From: Natronococcus sp. CG52
Lineage (GTDB): Archaea > Halobacteriota > Halobacteria > Halobacteriales > Natrialbaceae
NCBI RefSeq assembly: GCF_023913515.1
Contig: NZ_CP099391.1
Coordinates: 1,178,001 to 1,242,000 of the forward strand
DNA length: 64,000 nt
Reading direction: 5' to 3'
A program made the position numbers and the translations under genes. Positions 1 through 9,400 of this stretch are shown here, one piece after another. Each line of letters begins with the position of its first letter. Positions within the stretch are counted from its first letter, which is position 1. The notes below the pieces were generated by a model that made no database searches, had not been told where the DNA came from, and saw only the letters and a list, made by a program, of their open reading frames with translations.

Positions 1-634
1 CGAACTCGAGCGCTTCGTGTTCTTCCACGTCGGTGAACACCGACTCGCGTGTCCCGTCGACGAGGTGAAGACGATTACGGCGGTACCGAACGAGATGACG
101 CGGGTCCCGCGGGCGCCGGCAGCGATCGAGGGACTGACAGATCTTCGGGGGGAGATCACTGCCGTAATCGATCCCCAGGTGCACTTCCCCACTACCGAGG
201 AAGGTCGTGGGCGGGAACGACTGCTGGTCTTCGACCGGCCGTCGGACGAGCAGGCGGCGGCGGTCCGTGCCGACGACGTCCGCGGCGTCGACCCCGTTCC
301 GAAATCGAACGTTCTCGACGCGGATGCGGTCGAGGATCGACCCGTCTCGGGTGACGCGCTCGAACACCCGGTGGTCGATGCGATTCTCGAGCGCGAACGC
401 GAACCGGAGTTCGGCACCCGGCGTGGTAGCCCCGCGACGGAGACGGTCGATACCGATATCGACGTCACCGTCGGGACGGGAGACGAGGCCACACTCACAG
501 CGCCCGACGAACAGCGCGCTCCCGGCGCTGACTCAGAGGGCGAGTTCCCCGCCGAAAACGACGTGACTGTCATCGAGGCGACACCGCTACTCGACGTCGA
601 AAAACTGCTGTTAGCGTCCGGTCACATCAGATAA
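1..634 (+). CDS. cheW: CheW-type chemotaxis coupling protein (5' end outside window)
   Basis: CheW couples transducers to the CheA kinase at the cytoplasmic face of the membrane. The frame is open from base 2 and reads LERFVFFHVGEHRLACPVDEV, a CheW-fold opening, with a following segment (GLTDLRGEITAVIDPQVHF) like the CheW surface that binds receptor and kinase. The true start must lie upstream of the window; the GTG at 17 is internal. After about residue 100 the chain becomes long, acidic and variable before a final hydrophobic CheW-like strand (VTVIEATPLLDVEKLLLASG). It is the first visible gene of the chemotaxis operon; 134 bp separate it from cheY. The variable insert makes it longer than a minimal CheW. 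Confidence 0.85.
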   Translation, partial: ELERFVFFHVGEHRLACPVDEVKTITAVPNEMTRVPRAPAAIEGLTDLRGEITAVIDPQVHFPTTEEGRGRERLLVFDRPSDEQAAAVRADDVRGVDPVPKSNVLDADAVEDRPVSGDALEHPVVDAILEREREPEFGTRRGSPATETVDTDIDVTVGTGDEATLTAPDEQRAPGADSEGEFPAENDVTVIEATPLLDVEKLLLASGHIR

Positions 635-768
635 GCCGATCTATTATATCCCACTTTTAGCGCCCAGTTCTCGGTTTCTCACCGATCCCCGACGTTTATC
701 ACAACTGATAACCGAGAGACAGCATTTATGGTAGTTGTATCGCAACCAGGGGGATGGTGTACTACTGA
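634..768 (+). promoter_or_regulatory. AT-rich cheW-cheY intergenic region with a short inverted repeat
   Basis: This gap separates cheW from cheY. It contains TTATCA-CAAC-TGATAA (696-711), a perfect 6-bp inverted repeat that also holds a TTTATCA TATA-like box. A second TATA-like stretch (CATTTATG) lies near 723-730. A G-rich stretch GGGGGATGGTG lies about 10-20 bases before the cheY start and may act as a ribosome binding site. The region could be an internal promoter for the rest of the operon; this is inference from base composition and position. Confidence 0.4.
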
Positions 769-1131
769 ATGTCGACAGGGGTGCTCATCGTGGACGACTC
801 TCATTTTATGCGCAATCTCCTCCAGCAGATACTCGAGCAGGAGTACCATATCCTCGCAGAGGCGTCCAACGGTGCCGAAGCCGTCAAACTGTACAAGGAG
901 TACGAACCCGACATCGTCATGATGGACATCGTGATGCCGAAGTGTAACGGCATCAAGGCGACCGCGGCGATCAAGAAGATCGACCCGGATGCCCGCGTCA
1001 TCATGTGTACGAGCGTCGGCCAGCGTGAAAAGATGAAACTCGCCGTCAAGGCGGGAGCGGACGGATACGTGACGAAACCGTTCGAGGAACCAAGCGTCAG
1101 AAAAGCGCTTTCGGACGTCATCGCGGCATGA
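769..1131 (+). CDS. cheY: Chemotaxis response regulator CheY
   Basis: A 120-residue single receiver domain, the normal size for CheY. The acidic pocket is present (D9, D10), as are the phospho-acceptor D53 in MMDIVMP, the switch Thr T81 and the conserved lysine K103 in YVTKPF. No output domain is present, so it acts by binding: phosphorylated by CheA, it carries the signal to the archaellum motor (in haloarchaea through CheF adaptors, not seen here). The stop overlaps the cheB start by 4 bp (ATGA), indicating translational coupling. Confidence 0.95.
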   Translation: MSTGVLIVDDSHFMRNLLQQILEQEYHILAEASNGAEAVKLYKEYEPDIVMMDIVMPKCNGIKATAAIKKIDPDARVIMCTSVGQREKMKLAVKAGADGYVTKPFEEPSVRKALSDVIAA

Positions 1132-2348
1132 CGCGCGTACTCGTTGTCGACGACTCCCGGTTCATGCGAACGGTCATCGACAACGCGCTTACGGAGGCCG
1201 GCTACGAGGTACAGACGGCGACGAACGGTGCGGACGCCGTCGACGCCGTCGCCGAGTACGATCCGGACGTCGTGACGATGGACGTGCAGATGCCCGGTCT
1301 CGACGGTATCGACGCGGTCGAACGGATTATGACGGCGAATCCGACCGTCGTTCTCATGCTCAGCGCCTACACGGAGCGCGGCGCCGAGGCGACGCTGGAC
1401 GCACTCGAGCGCGGTGCCGCCGGATTCGTCCACAAACCCGACGGCTCCGGTTCGAGAAACGTCGCCCACCTCGCCGACGAGGTGGTCGAACGGGTCGGCG
1501 AACTCGCGGACGCGGACGTCTCCTCGCTCGCACTTGCGCGCGTGTCGGCGACCGCTCACGCGACGCGGTCCGAGCGATCGGGTCGACGGGCTACCGCGGC
1601 GACGGCGGTTTCGGCGACGGGTTCGACGGAGACGATCACCGAGTCGCAGCCACGGCCGGAACGACGTTCCGGAGCGCGATTCGGCGTCCCCGGAAACGAG
1701 GTCGAGGTCGATGCCGAGATAGCGGCGAACGAGGCGGCGACAGACGAGTTCGTGTCGAACCCGACGATCGTTCTCGGGGCGTCGACCGGCGGTCCGAAGA
1801 TTATCGAACGGACGTTCGAACGGTTACCGATCGAACTCGGTGCGAAACTGCTCGTCGTCCAGCACATGCCGGCGGGATTCACCGGCCGCTTCGCGGCCCG
1901 TCTCGACTCGCGAAGCGAGTACGACGTCCGAGAGGCCGGAGACGGCGACCGTCTTCGAGCCGGTGAGGCGGTGATCGCACCAGGCGATCACCACCTCGAG
2001 ATCGCGGCCAGCGTCGGCGGACGGCTTCGGCTTCGACTCGACGACGGCGACCCGCGCCACGGCGTCCGGCCGGCGATCGACGTGACGATGGAGAGCGCGG
2101 CCGAGCGGGTCGACGATCCGCTCTGTGGCGTCGTGCTGACCGGAATGGGTCGCGACGGCGCGGCCGGTATCGAAGCCATCGGCGGCGGCGGCGGCCACAC
2201 CGTCGCGCAGGACGAGGCGACGAGTCCGGTCTTCGGCATCCCCGGACAGGCGATTCGGACGGGTCACGTCGACGACGTCGTACCCGCGGACGGGATCGTC
2301 GACGCCCTCGTCGACGTCTTCAGTGTGGAAGGTGAGACCGATGACTGA
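1128..2348 (+). CDS. cheB: Chemotaxis protein-glutamate methylesterase CheB
   Basis: 406 residues: an N-terminal receiver domain (about 1-120, phospho-acceptor D52 in VTMDVQMP), a variable acidic linker (about 130-210), and a C-terminal methylesterase domain. The esterase domain shows the catalytic serine loop GASTGGP, the histidine in QHMPAGFT and the aspartate in GMGRDGA. CheB removes methyl groups from transducers and, in CheC/CheD-type systems, may also deamidate them. It overlaps cheY upstream and cheA downstream (cheA ATG at 2341 lies inside the last codons of cheB), so the three genes form one translationally coupled block. Confidence 0.95.
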   Translation: MTRVLVVDDSRFMRTVIDNALTEAGYEVQTATNGADAVDAVAEYDPDVVTMDVQMPGLDGIDAVERIMTANPTVVLMLSAYTERGAEATLDALERGAAGFVHKPDGSGSRNVAHLADEVVERVGELADADVSSLALARVSATAHATRSERSGRRATAATAVSATGSTETITESQPRPERRSGARFGVPGNEVEVDAEIAANEAATDEFVSNPTIVLGASTGGPKIIERTFERLPIELGAKLLVVQHMPAGFTGRFAARLDSRSEYDVREAGDGDRLRAGEAVIAPGDHHLEIAASVGGRLRLRLDDGDPRHGVRPAIDVTMESAAERVDDPLCGVVLTGMGRDGAAGIEAIGGGGGHTVAQDEATSPVFGIPGQAIRTGHVDDVVPADGIVDALVDVFSVEGETDD

Positions 2349-5300
2349 TTATGTGACAGACTTCGTTCAGGAGAGCGAAGAGCAAATCACGGAGTTGAAC
2401 AACGCGCTGCTGGCACTCGAGCAGTCGCCGGACGACGGCGAGGCGATGGAACAGATCTTCCGGATCGCACACACCCTCAAGGGGAACTGCGGTGCGATGG
2501 GTCTCGAACCGGCGAGCGACCTCGCACACGCGATCGAAGACCTGCTCGACGCCGTTCGCTCCGGCGAACTCGACGTCGACGCCGAGACGATGGACGCCAT
2601 TTTCGACGCCGTCGACGAACTCGAGACGATGATCGGCGAGGTTGCCGACAGCGGCGAAATCGACACCAATCCTTCGGAAACGATCGAGTCACTGCGGACC
2701 CAACTCGAGACGGAGAGAAGGACGACGATCGACTCGCTTTCGCCGGCCGAACTCGACGCCGTGCTCGCGCGGTTCGAGCCGCCGGCCGACCCCGACCACG
2801 ACGCCTACCTCGCCCGACTCGCGATCACGCCTCACGAGGAGATCAACTACGGCGAACTGGTCGTCGAGGCGCTGATCGACGCCTTCGATCTGCTCGGAAC
2901 CGAGCCCCCGCGAAGCGCGATCGAGGCCGACGACTACGGTGATTCCTTCGATGCCGTCTTCGGCACCCCAGTCGGCGAAGCTGCGATCGCGTCGGGGCTC
3001 GAACCGGTCGAGGAGGTCGACGAGTTCGAGATCGTCTCGGTAACCGATCGTCTCACTGCCGTCGAGGAGGTCGAAGACGACCTTTCCACGGACGAGGCCA
3101 AGGATCTCGAGGTCGACGACCTGCTCGCGGAGTTCGACGAGTTCGATAACCTGGACGAGCGAGTCGAGGAGTTCGAAGACGACGAACTCGACCCGTTCGA
3201 GAATATGGGCGACGCCGGCTCGTTCGACGATCTGCTCGGGGACGAAGTCGACGACCTCGGGCCGGAAAGCGAGCCGACAGCTGGCTCCGACACGGCGTCG
3301 ACGGCAGCAGCGGACGATTCCTCGGCGGTGGACCCTGACGACGAACCGGATGCAGACGAACCCGTCGACGACGCCGGTGCGGTTTTCGACGAACTGAAAG
3401 ACGAAGTCGAGATGGTCGGCTTCGACGAACTCCAGGACGAACTCGCCGAACTCGAGTTCGACGAGTTCGACGACGACGAGGAGGTCAGCATGTCGGAACT
3501 CCTCGGCGACGACGTCGACGACGATCCCTTCCTCGCCGGCGACCTCGAGGATGACGTTGGCCTCGAGGCGGACGAGGAACCTCTTGAGGCGGACGAGTTA
3601 GACCCTTCGGGAGACGAATTAGGCCTCGAGGCGGACGGTTCGGATCTCGAGGACGATGCGCCAGCTCTCGAGCAGCGTGGCGATCAGCAGGACGTCCAGT
3701 CTGACGACGAACTCGGCGACGATCACTCTCCGGAACCGGACGAAGCGCCGTCTCCGGAAGCGAACGAGACACGGGCTTCAGCGCCGGACGACGAACCCGC
3801 TGTCGACGACGAGGACGCTATCGAAGAGGCGGACGCCGAAGCTGAAACGGTGTCCGTTGACGCGGATTCGGACGCCACGGCCGACGTCGAAACGGCCGCC
3901 GACGCCGATACCGAGCCGTCGGGAGCAAACGTAGCGTCTTCGGCAGAATCGGGGCCAGCGGCGGACGCTGGCGACGATCACGACGAGCAACCGGAGATCG
4001 GCGACGACAAGTCCGGTACGGAACTCGAGGACGACGGCGGACACCTCGAGGAACGGAGCGACCGAACCGGGGGCGAGGAGGACGAAGTGCCCGAGGACGT
4101 GGACGCTGAAGATGCGATCGAATCGGCGTCGACAGCCGGCGAACGACCGCCCGAATCCGATGCTGACGAAGCCGATGTGGACGATACCGACCCGGTCGCA
4201 GCGGATCGAACGTCCGCGGACGGTTCCGAGACGGAGTCGGCCACGGCCGCCGTGCCGGACGACTCCGGATCCGAGGCCTCCGCGACGGACGAGAACGAGT
4301 CGAGTGTCGCGTCGTCACCGGCCGAGCCGGAGATGGACGACGTGACGGCAATCGCGAACGCCGAGGACGCGCTCGAGACGGACGGCGTGACCGACACCGC
4401 TGACGACTCGACTGTCGACCAGTCGACGAACGTTGCCGGTGAGAAAGAGGACGTCGAAACGATCGACGATACCGAGACGGTCACCGACGTGGACGGATTC
4501 GATGCGAGCGACGACACGGACGGATTCGACGAAAGCGATGACACGGACGGATTCAGCGGGAGCGACGAGGCTGACACGCTCGAGACGGCGGGGTTCGGCG
4601 AGGACGAACTGAACGAATCCGACCCGTTCGACGTCGGGACCGAGGATGCAGACGAGTTCGAAACGACGTTCGGCTCGGAATCGCTCGAGGCGAGCGGTGC
4701 GGAGGCGTTCGAGACGGAGTTCGCGGCGTTCGACGGCGAGTCCGAGAGCGAGGAGCCGGACTCGATCGAGTCCGAGGACGACGCAGCCGACGACTTCGAA
4801 GAAACGTTCGGTGATCCGTTCGCCGACGACGCGGGATTCGAGACCGACTTCGACGACTCGTTCGCGGACGAGGTCGGGACGGACGACACCACGTTCGCCT
4901 CGGAGTCGGATGCATCCGCGGACGGTTTCGATACGGACGCGACCGGTGACGACGGGACGAAAGGACCGATCGTCGACGAACCCGATCTCGAGATTCCGGA
5001 CGTTACCGTCCCGGAGCGGTCGGATCGGACGCGCGGAGACGATGAAGGTGACGAGGATACCCAGTCGGTTCGCGTCGACGTCGAGCAGATCGACTCGCTG
5101 CTCACTCTGGTCGAGGGGCTCGTCACGAGCCGCGTTCGGCTTCGACACGCGATCGACGAGGGGGACGACCTGCGAGCGATTGCGGCGGAACTCGACGACC
5201 TGGAGGACCTGACGACGGAACTCCAGGAGACGGTGACGAACGTTCGGCTCGTTCCGCTGAACACGGTTACGAACCGGCTCCCGCGAGTCGTTCGCGACAT

Positions 5301-6165
5301 CGCTCGCGAGCAGGACAAGGAAGTTGTCTTCGAGATGACCGGCGAGGACGTCGAACTCGACCGGAGTATTCTCGATCGGATCGGCGATCCGCTGATTCAC
5401 CTGGTTCGAAACGCCGTCGACCACGGGATCGAACCGCCCGAACAGCGAGAGAACGCGGACAAACCGCGGGAGGGGTCCGTGACGGTTACCGCCGAGCGGG
5501 CCCGTGATCGCGTGACGATTACGGTCGCGGACGACGGGAGCGGTCTCGATCCCGACCGACTTCGGTCCGAGGCCGTCGAGGCGGACCTCCTCACCGACTC
5601 CGAGGCGGCCGACCTCTCGGACGACGCGGCCTACGATCTCGTCTTCCACCCGGGACTGTCGACGGCCGACGAGGTGACCGACGTCAGCGGACGCGGCGTC
5701 GGGATGGACGTCGTCGAGCGGACGATCGAGGATCTCGACGGGACCGTCACGGTCGACAGCGACCCCGACGAGGGGACGACCGTCACGATGACGCTGCCGG
5801 TCTCGATCGCCATCGACGACGTGCTCTTCCTCGAGAGCGGCGGCGAGGAGTTCGGTATCCCGACCAAGGCCGTCGCGGACATCCAGGCCGCCGAAGCCGT
5901 CGAGACGGCCGACGACGACTGCCCGTTCGTCTCCCTCGACGAGGCACTCGAGACGCCGGAGGCGAGGACGGACGGCGACGGAATGATTGTCAGAATCCGC
6001 GACGATATTCGGTCGATCGCGCTGGGCTGTGATCACGTTCACGGCCAGCAGGAGGTCGTCGTTACGCCGTTCGAGGGCTTCATGAGCGACGTCCCCGGGG
6101 TCAGCGGTGCGACGGTCCGCGGGCGCGGCGAAGTGGTCACCATTCTGGACGTAACGACGCTATGA
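2341..6165 (+). CDS. cheA: Chemotaxis histidine kinase CheA with a very large acidic insert
   Basis: 1274 residues from the ATG at 2341, which overlaps cheB; an in-frame GTG at 2323 is less likely. Domain order: HPt domain with phospho-accepting H44 (RIAHTLKG), a P2-like region to about residue 240, then some 670 residues of Asp/Glu-rich low complexity (about 240-915, 3060-5080), dimerisation helices (about 915-990), HATPase domain with N box HLVRNAVDHGIE, G1 DDGSGLD and G2 GRGVGMDVV, and a C-terminal CheW-like domain. From memory Halobacterium CheA is roughly half this length; the excess is almost all linker. Catalytic motifs are intact, so it should be active. Small internal repeats (TDGFD-ESD type) occur at about 4494-4560. 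Confidence 0.95.
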   Translation: MTDYVTDFVQESEEQITELNNALLALEQSPDDGEAMEQIFRIAHTLKGNCGAMGLEPASDLAHAIEDLLDAVRSGELDVDAETMDAIFDAVDELETMIGEVADSGEIDTNPSETIESLRTQLETERRTTIDSLSPAELDAVLARFEPPADPDHDAYLARLAITPHEEINYGELVVEALIDAFDLLGTEPPRSAIEADDYGDSFDAVFGTPVGEAAIASGLEPVEEVDEFEIVSVTDRLTAVEEVEDDLSTDEAKDLEVDDLLAEFDEFDNLDERVEEFEDDELDPFENMGDAGSFDDLLGDEVDDLGPESEPTAGSDTASTAAADDSSAVDPDDEPDADEPVDDAGAVFDELKDEVEMVGFDELQDELAELEFDEFDDDEEVSMSELLGDDVDDDPFLAGDLEDDVGLEADEEPLEADELDPSGDELGLEADGSDLEDDAPALEQRGDQQDVQSDDELGDDHSPEPDEAPSPEANETRASAPDDEPAVDDEDAIEEADAEAETVSVDADSDATADVETAADADTEPSGANVASSAESGPAADAGDDHDEQPEIGDDKSGTELEDDGGHLEERSDRTGGEEDEVPEDVDAEDAIESASTAGERPPESDADEADVDDTDPVAADRTSADGSETESATAAVPDDSGSEASATDENESSVASSPAEPEMDDVTAIANAEDALETDGVTDTADDSTVDQSTNVAGEKEDVETIDDTETVTDVDGFDASDDTDGFDESDDTDGFSGSDEADTLETAGFGEDELNESDPFDVGTEDADEFETTFGSESLEASGAEAFETEFAAFDGESESEEPDSIESEDDAADDFEETFGDPFADDAGFETDFDDSFADEVGTDDTTFASESDASADGFDTDATGDDGTKGPIVDEPDLEIPDVTVPERSDRTRGDDEGDEDTQSVRVDVEQIDSLLTLVEGLVTSRVRLRHAIDEGDDLRAIAAELDDLEDLTTELQETVTNVRLVPLNTVTNRLPRVVRDIAREQDKEVVFEMTGEDVELDRSILDRIGDPLIHLVRNAVDHGIEPPEQRENADKPREGSVTVTAERARDRVTITVADDGSGLDPDRLRSEAVEADLLTDSEAADLSDDAAYDLVFHPGLSTADEVTDVSGRGVGMDVVERTIEDLDGTVTVDSDPDEGTTVTMTLPVSIAIDDVLFLESGGEEFGIPTKAVADIQAAEAVETADDDCPFVSLDEALETPEARTDGDGMIVRIRDDIRSIALGCDHVHGQQEVVVTPFEGFMSDVPGVSGATVRGRGEVVTILDVTTL

Positions 6166-6193
6166 ACGAACACACACCCCCACCGAGCAATCC

Positions 6194-6799
6194 ATGACGC
6201 TGAAGGTAGACATTCGGAAACTAAGTTTCATAAACGAACTGGCAAAAGTCGGGACGAACGGCGTCGCCGACAACATGAGTAAACTAACCGGCGAGGACGC
6301 GCAGATGGAGGTGACGAAGACGAACTTCATCGCCGTCGACGACCTCGAGGCGCAACTCGATCCCGGAAAGCGCGTCGGCGTTCGCGTTCGACTGCTCGAC
6401 CCGCCACACGGACACATCCTCGTCCTGTTCCCGGAGGCGAGCGCGAAGAAGATCACGGCGATCATGCTCCAGGACGTCGTCGACGACATGTCCGGCGTCT
6501 CGGGGAAGATGGCCAGAAGCGCCGTCGAAGAGATGGGGAACATGATGGCGAGCGGCTTCATCGACGGCTGGGCCGACGTGCTCGGTCGTGGGATCGACAC
6601 CGCCGCGCCGCAACTCGTCTACGCGTCCGCCGGGGACATCGCCGTTCGGACGGCGGGACTCGGCGGCGACGACCTCGCGCTGTTCTTCGACTCCGATCTG
6701 ACGGTGCCGAGCTATCAGATCGAGGCCGAGATCTACGCGTTCCCGGAACTCGAGGAGTTCGTCGAGATGGTCAACGACCTCGAAGTCACCACAGCATGA
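6194..6799 (+). CDS. cheC: CheC-family CheY-P phosphatase, single domain
   Basis: 201 residues. The CheC/CheX/FliY phosphatase signature S-x3-E-x2-N-x22-P is complete: SAVEEMGN followed 22 residues later by a proline. CheC proteins dephosphorylate CheY-P and bind CheD, linking signal output to receptor adaptation. It starts 28 bp after cheA and its stop overlaps the next CheC gene by 4 bp. A second motif copy expected in some two-site CheC proteins is not obvious here. Cytosolic; no membrane segment. Confidence 0.88.
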   Translation: MTLKVDIRKLSFINELAKVGTNGVADNMSKLTGEDAQMEVTKTNFIAVDDLEAQLDPGKRVGVRVRLLDPPHGHILVLFPEASAKKITAIMLQDVVDDMSGVSGKMARSAVEEMGNMMASGFIDGWADVLGRGIDTAAPQLVYASAGDIAVRTAGLGGDDLALFFDSDLTVPSYQIEAEIYAFPELEEFVEMVNDLEVTTA

Positions 6800-8031
6800 A
6801 ACTCGACGTCAACGTACTCGGGACGTTCTACCGGATGGCTCGAGAGGGAGCCGGACTGGCAGCGGGCCGGCTGACCCACATGACGGGCGTCGAGACGCGA
6901 GTCGGCGTGACGAAACTCAACTTCATGCGCGGCCGGGAGATCGGTCGGGAGTTCGCTGACTCGGCGCAGAAAGTCGGCGTTCGCGTCAAGCTCACCGGGG
7001 CCATCGAGGGCTACTCTGTCATCGTCTTCGACCGCGAGAACGCCCTTCGGATCGTCGAGACGCTGCTCGACGAGACCGATTCCGAGGAGTTCGACGAGAT
7101 GGCCAGGAGCGCGACGACCGAGGTCGGCCACATCATGAACAGCGGCTTCATCGACGGCTGGGCCGACGTTCTCGAAGCCGTCATCGACGTCTCGACGCCG
7201 GAGTTCGTCGAAGGCGCCTCCGCCGAGCCGTTCTTCGGCGACATCGACGAAACGCCCGCGGAGGACGACCTCGCACTGCTCTTCCAGAGCCGGATCGAGA
7301 CCGTTGGCACCGAGATCGGCTTCAGTCACTACCTCTTTCCGAAGCGGGAGTCGATGGCACGACTCCTCGAGCAGCTCCGGACGAGTGAGGGTATCGACTA
7401 CGACAAACTCGACGGCTTCGACCGGATGGCCGAACGCGGTGCCGAGGAGGTCGCCGAGACGGCGACGACGCTGACCGGAATCGACACCAGCGTCGAGATT
7501 CGGCGGCTGAACTTCGTCTCGCTCGAGGCGATCCCCGAACAGATCGCAGAGGAGATGCTCGTCGGCGTCGCCTTCGAGTTCGACGGGTTGCCGAGTGGCT
7601 ACCTGCTGTTCCTGTTCGACGAGGACTCTGCCCACGAGATCGCCGACGCGATGTTGCCGACGGCGGTCGACGAGGACGGGTTCGGCGAGATGCGCACGAG
7701 CGCGATCACGGAACTCGGAAACATCATGGCGAGCGGCTTCCTGGACGGGTGGGCGAACGTGCTGGATACGACGATCGATCACTCGCCGCCGGAGTTCATC
7801 CACGACATCGGCGCTGCGGCCGTCGACCCCGTCATCATCCAGCTCGGCGAGAACCAGGACTTCGCGTTCGTCTTCGACACCGTCGTGATGGCCGACGGGA
7901 AGGAGTTCGACTGCGAGGTGTACGCGATCCCCGACGAGGACGACCTGGAGCGCGCGCTGAACGACCTCGACGTCGATCGAATCGAGGACGCGCCGACGAC
8001 GGCCGAGTTCCAGGAGCTCGAAAACGTATGA
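6796..8031 (+). CDS. Tandem CheC-family protein with one degenerate active site
   Basis: 411 residues made of two CheC-like halves (about 1-190 and 205-400). The second half has a complete motif (SAITELGN, proline 22 residues later). In the first half the same motif reads SATTEVGH: the active-site Asn is His (codon 7129-7131) while the spaced proline is kept. The first half is therefore probably weak, inactive or devoted to binding. Together with the upstream gene the operon encodes three CheC domains. The ATG overlaps the upstream stop, and the stop overlaps the cheD start. Its likely partners are CheY-P and CheD. Confidence 0.85.
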   Translation: MKLDVNVLGTFYRMAREGAGLAAGRLTHMTGVETRVGVTKLNFMRGREIGREFADSAQKVGVRVKLTGAIEGYSVIVFDRENALRIVETLLDETDSEEFDEMARSATTEVGHIMNSGFIDGWADVLEAVIDVSTPEFVEGASAEPFFGDIDETPAEDDLALLFQSRIETVGTEIGFSHYLFPKRESMARLLEQLRTSEGIDYDKLDGFDRMAERGAEEVAETATTLTGIDTSVEIRRLNFVSLEAIPEQIAEEMLVGVAFEFDGLPSGYLLFLFDEDSAHEIADAMLPTAVDEDGFGEMRTSAITELGNIMASGFLDGWANVLDTTIDHSPPEFIHDIGAAAVDPVIIQLGENQDFAFVFDTVVMADGKEFDCEVYAIPDEDDLERALNDLDVDRIEDAPTTAEFQELENV

Positions 8032-8546
8032 AGACGTACGGAAGCGAACCCGGCGCACCGCAGTCGGTCCAGGTCGGCATCTCCGAACTGGCCGTCAGCG
8101 ACGGCAACGACACCCTCCGATCCTACGGGCTGGGCTCGTGTCTCGCGATCGCCCTCTACGATCCCGACTCCGAGATCGGCGGCCTCGCTCACACGATGCT
8201 CCCCGACGGCGACAACGCCGACAACAGCGACGTCAAGCCGGGGAAGTACGCCGACACCGCGATCCGGGCGCTGCTTCGACGGATGGTCGAGCGGGGCGCC
8301 AGCTACACGACCGTCGAGGCGAAGCTCGCCGGCGGCAGCGACATGTTCGAGTTCGAGAGCTTCGGCGACGGCGTCGGCGATCGAAACGTCGCCGCCGCCC
8401 GGGCCGAACTCGAGAAACTCGGCGTGCCGATCGTCGCGGAAGACGTCGGCGGCGACTACGGCCGGACCGTCGAGTTCACGCCCGGCTCGGGAACGCTGCT
8501 CGTCAAGACGGCGAGCAGCGAGGAGAACGGAGTGACCGAACTGTGA
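8028..8546 (+). CDS. cheD: Chemoreceptor glutamine deamidase CheD
   Basis: 172 residues from ATG 8028, which overlaps the preceding stop (ATGA); this start matches the family length. Family motifs are present: YGLGSCLAIALYD with the catalytic Cys, GLAHTMLP with the catalytic His, and the EAKLAGGSDMF loop with the expected glycine pair. CheD deamidates glutamines on transducers and is held or stimulated by CheC, which fits its place directly after the CheC genes. Its stop overlaps the GTG start of cheR. Confidence 0.93.
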   Translation: MKTYGSEPGAPQSVQVGISELAVSDGNDTLRSYGLGSCLAIALYDPDSEIGGLAHTMLPDGDNADNSDVKPGKYADTAIRALLRRMVERGASYTTVEAKLAGGSDMFEFESFGDGVGDRNVAAARAELEKLGVPIVAEDVGGDYGRTVEFTPGSGTLLVKTASSEENGVTEL

Positions 8547-9400
8547 GCGCAGACGAGGCGTTCGTCGACATTCTCGAGTTCGTCGAGTGCGAACTCGAGT
8601 TCGCGACGAGCCACTACAACGACAGCTACCTCGATCGGCGCATCTCCTCCCGGATGCGCCGAACCCGAACGGAGACGTATCGGGATTACTTCGCCCTCCT
8701 CCGTCGGGACTCCGAGGAACAGGTCGCGTTGCTGGACGCGATGAGCATCAACGTCACCGGCTTCTTTCGAAACCCCGACGTCTGGTCGGGAATCCGTACG
8801 GTGCTCCGGACGCTCTCGAAGCGAAACGAGACGGTCCACGTCTGGAGCGCCGCGTGTGCGGACGGTCGCGAACCGTACTCCGTGTCGATGCTCGCTCACG
8901 ACGATTCCGAGATCGACGACTCTCGCGTCCACGTGCTGGGAACGGACATCAGCGAACCGGCCCTCGAGACGGCCAGATCCGGCGTCTACGAGGAATCCAG
9001 AACCGTCGATCTGGGTGACCAGCTCTCCTTTCTCGACGAGTACGCGCAGTACGTCGATGTCGACGGACGTCGGTACCGGGTCGCCGACGACGTTCGACGC
9101 AACGTCCGGTTCGAACGACACGATCTGATCAACGACGATCCCAAGGCCGGTTTCGACCTCGTCGTCTGTCGCAACCTGTTCATTTACATCGACAACGACT
9201 ACAAGCGACCGATGCTCCGGACCATCTCCCGGTCGCTGCACGCCGACGCGTACCTCGTCATCGGTAAGGCGGAGACGATTCCGCCGGCGCTCAAGTCCGC
9301 GTTCTCCGTTCAGAACGCCCGGCTCCGAATTTACCAGCAGGCAACGAGCGGGAACGGTCAGACGGGCGGTCGCACCGCGAACCCGAGTTCGCAATCGTAG
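8543..9400 (+). CDS. cheR: Chemotaxis protein methyltransferase CheR
   Basis: 285 residues from a GTG start at 8543 that overlaps the cheD stop (GTGA). N-terminal helical CheR domain (SYLDRRISSRMRR, NVTGFFRNPDVW), then a Rossmann methyltransferase domain with the SAM-binding segment SAACADGREPYS and the family motifs VLGTDIS and DLVVCRNLFIYI. It methylates transducer glutamates with S-adenosylmethionine, opposing CheB. The serine-alanine form of the usual GCSTGEEPYS loop is a variant but keeps the EPYS part. Last gene of the chemotaxis block. Confidence 0.94.
   Translation: MSADEAFVDILEFVECELEFATSHYNDSYLDRRISSRMRRTRTETYRDYFALLRRDSEEQVALLDAMSINVTGFFRNPDVWSGIRTVLRTLSKRNETVHVWSAACADGREPYSVSMLAHDDSEIDDSRVHVLGTDISEPALETARSGVYEESRTVDLGDQLSFLDEYAQYVDVDGRRYRVADDVRRNVRFERHDLINDDPKAGFDLVVCRNLFIYIDNDYKRPMLRTISRSLHADAYLVIGKAETIPPALKSAFSVQNARLRIYQQATSGNGQTGGRTANPSSQS

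Noticed and set aside
2934-5318. Long open frames on the minus strand opposite cheA (Ser- or Arg-rich)
   Set aside because: They mirror the acidic low-complexity insert of cheA. Their composition is a by-product of GAC/GAG codons read backwards, and they have no domain features.
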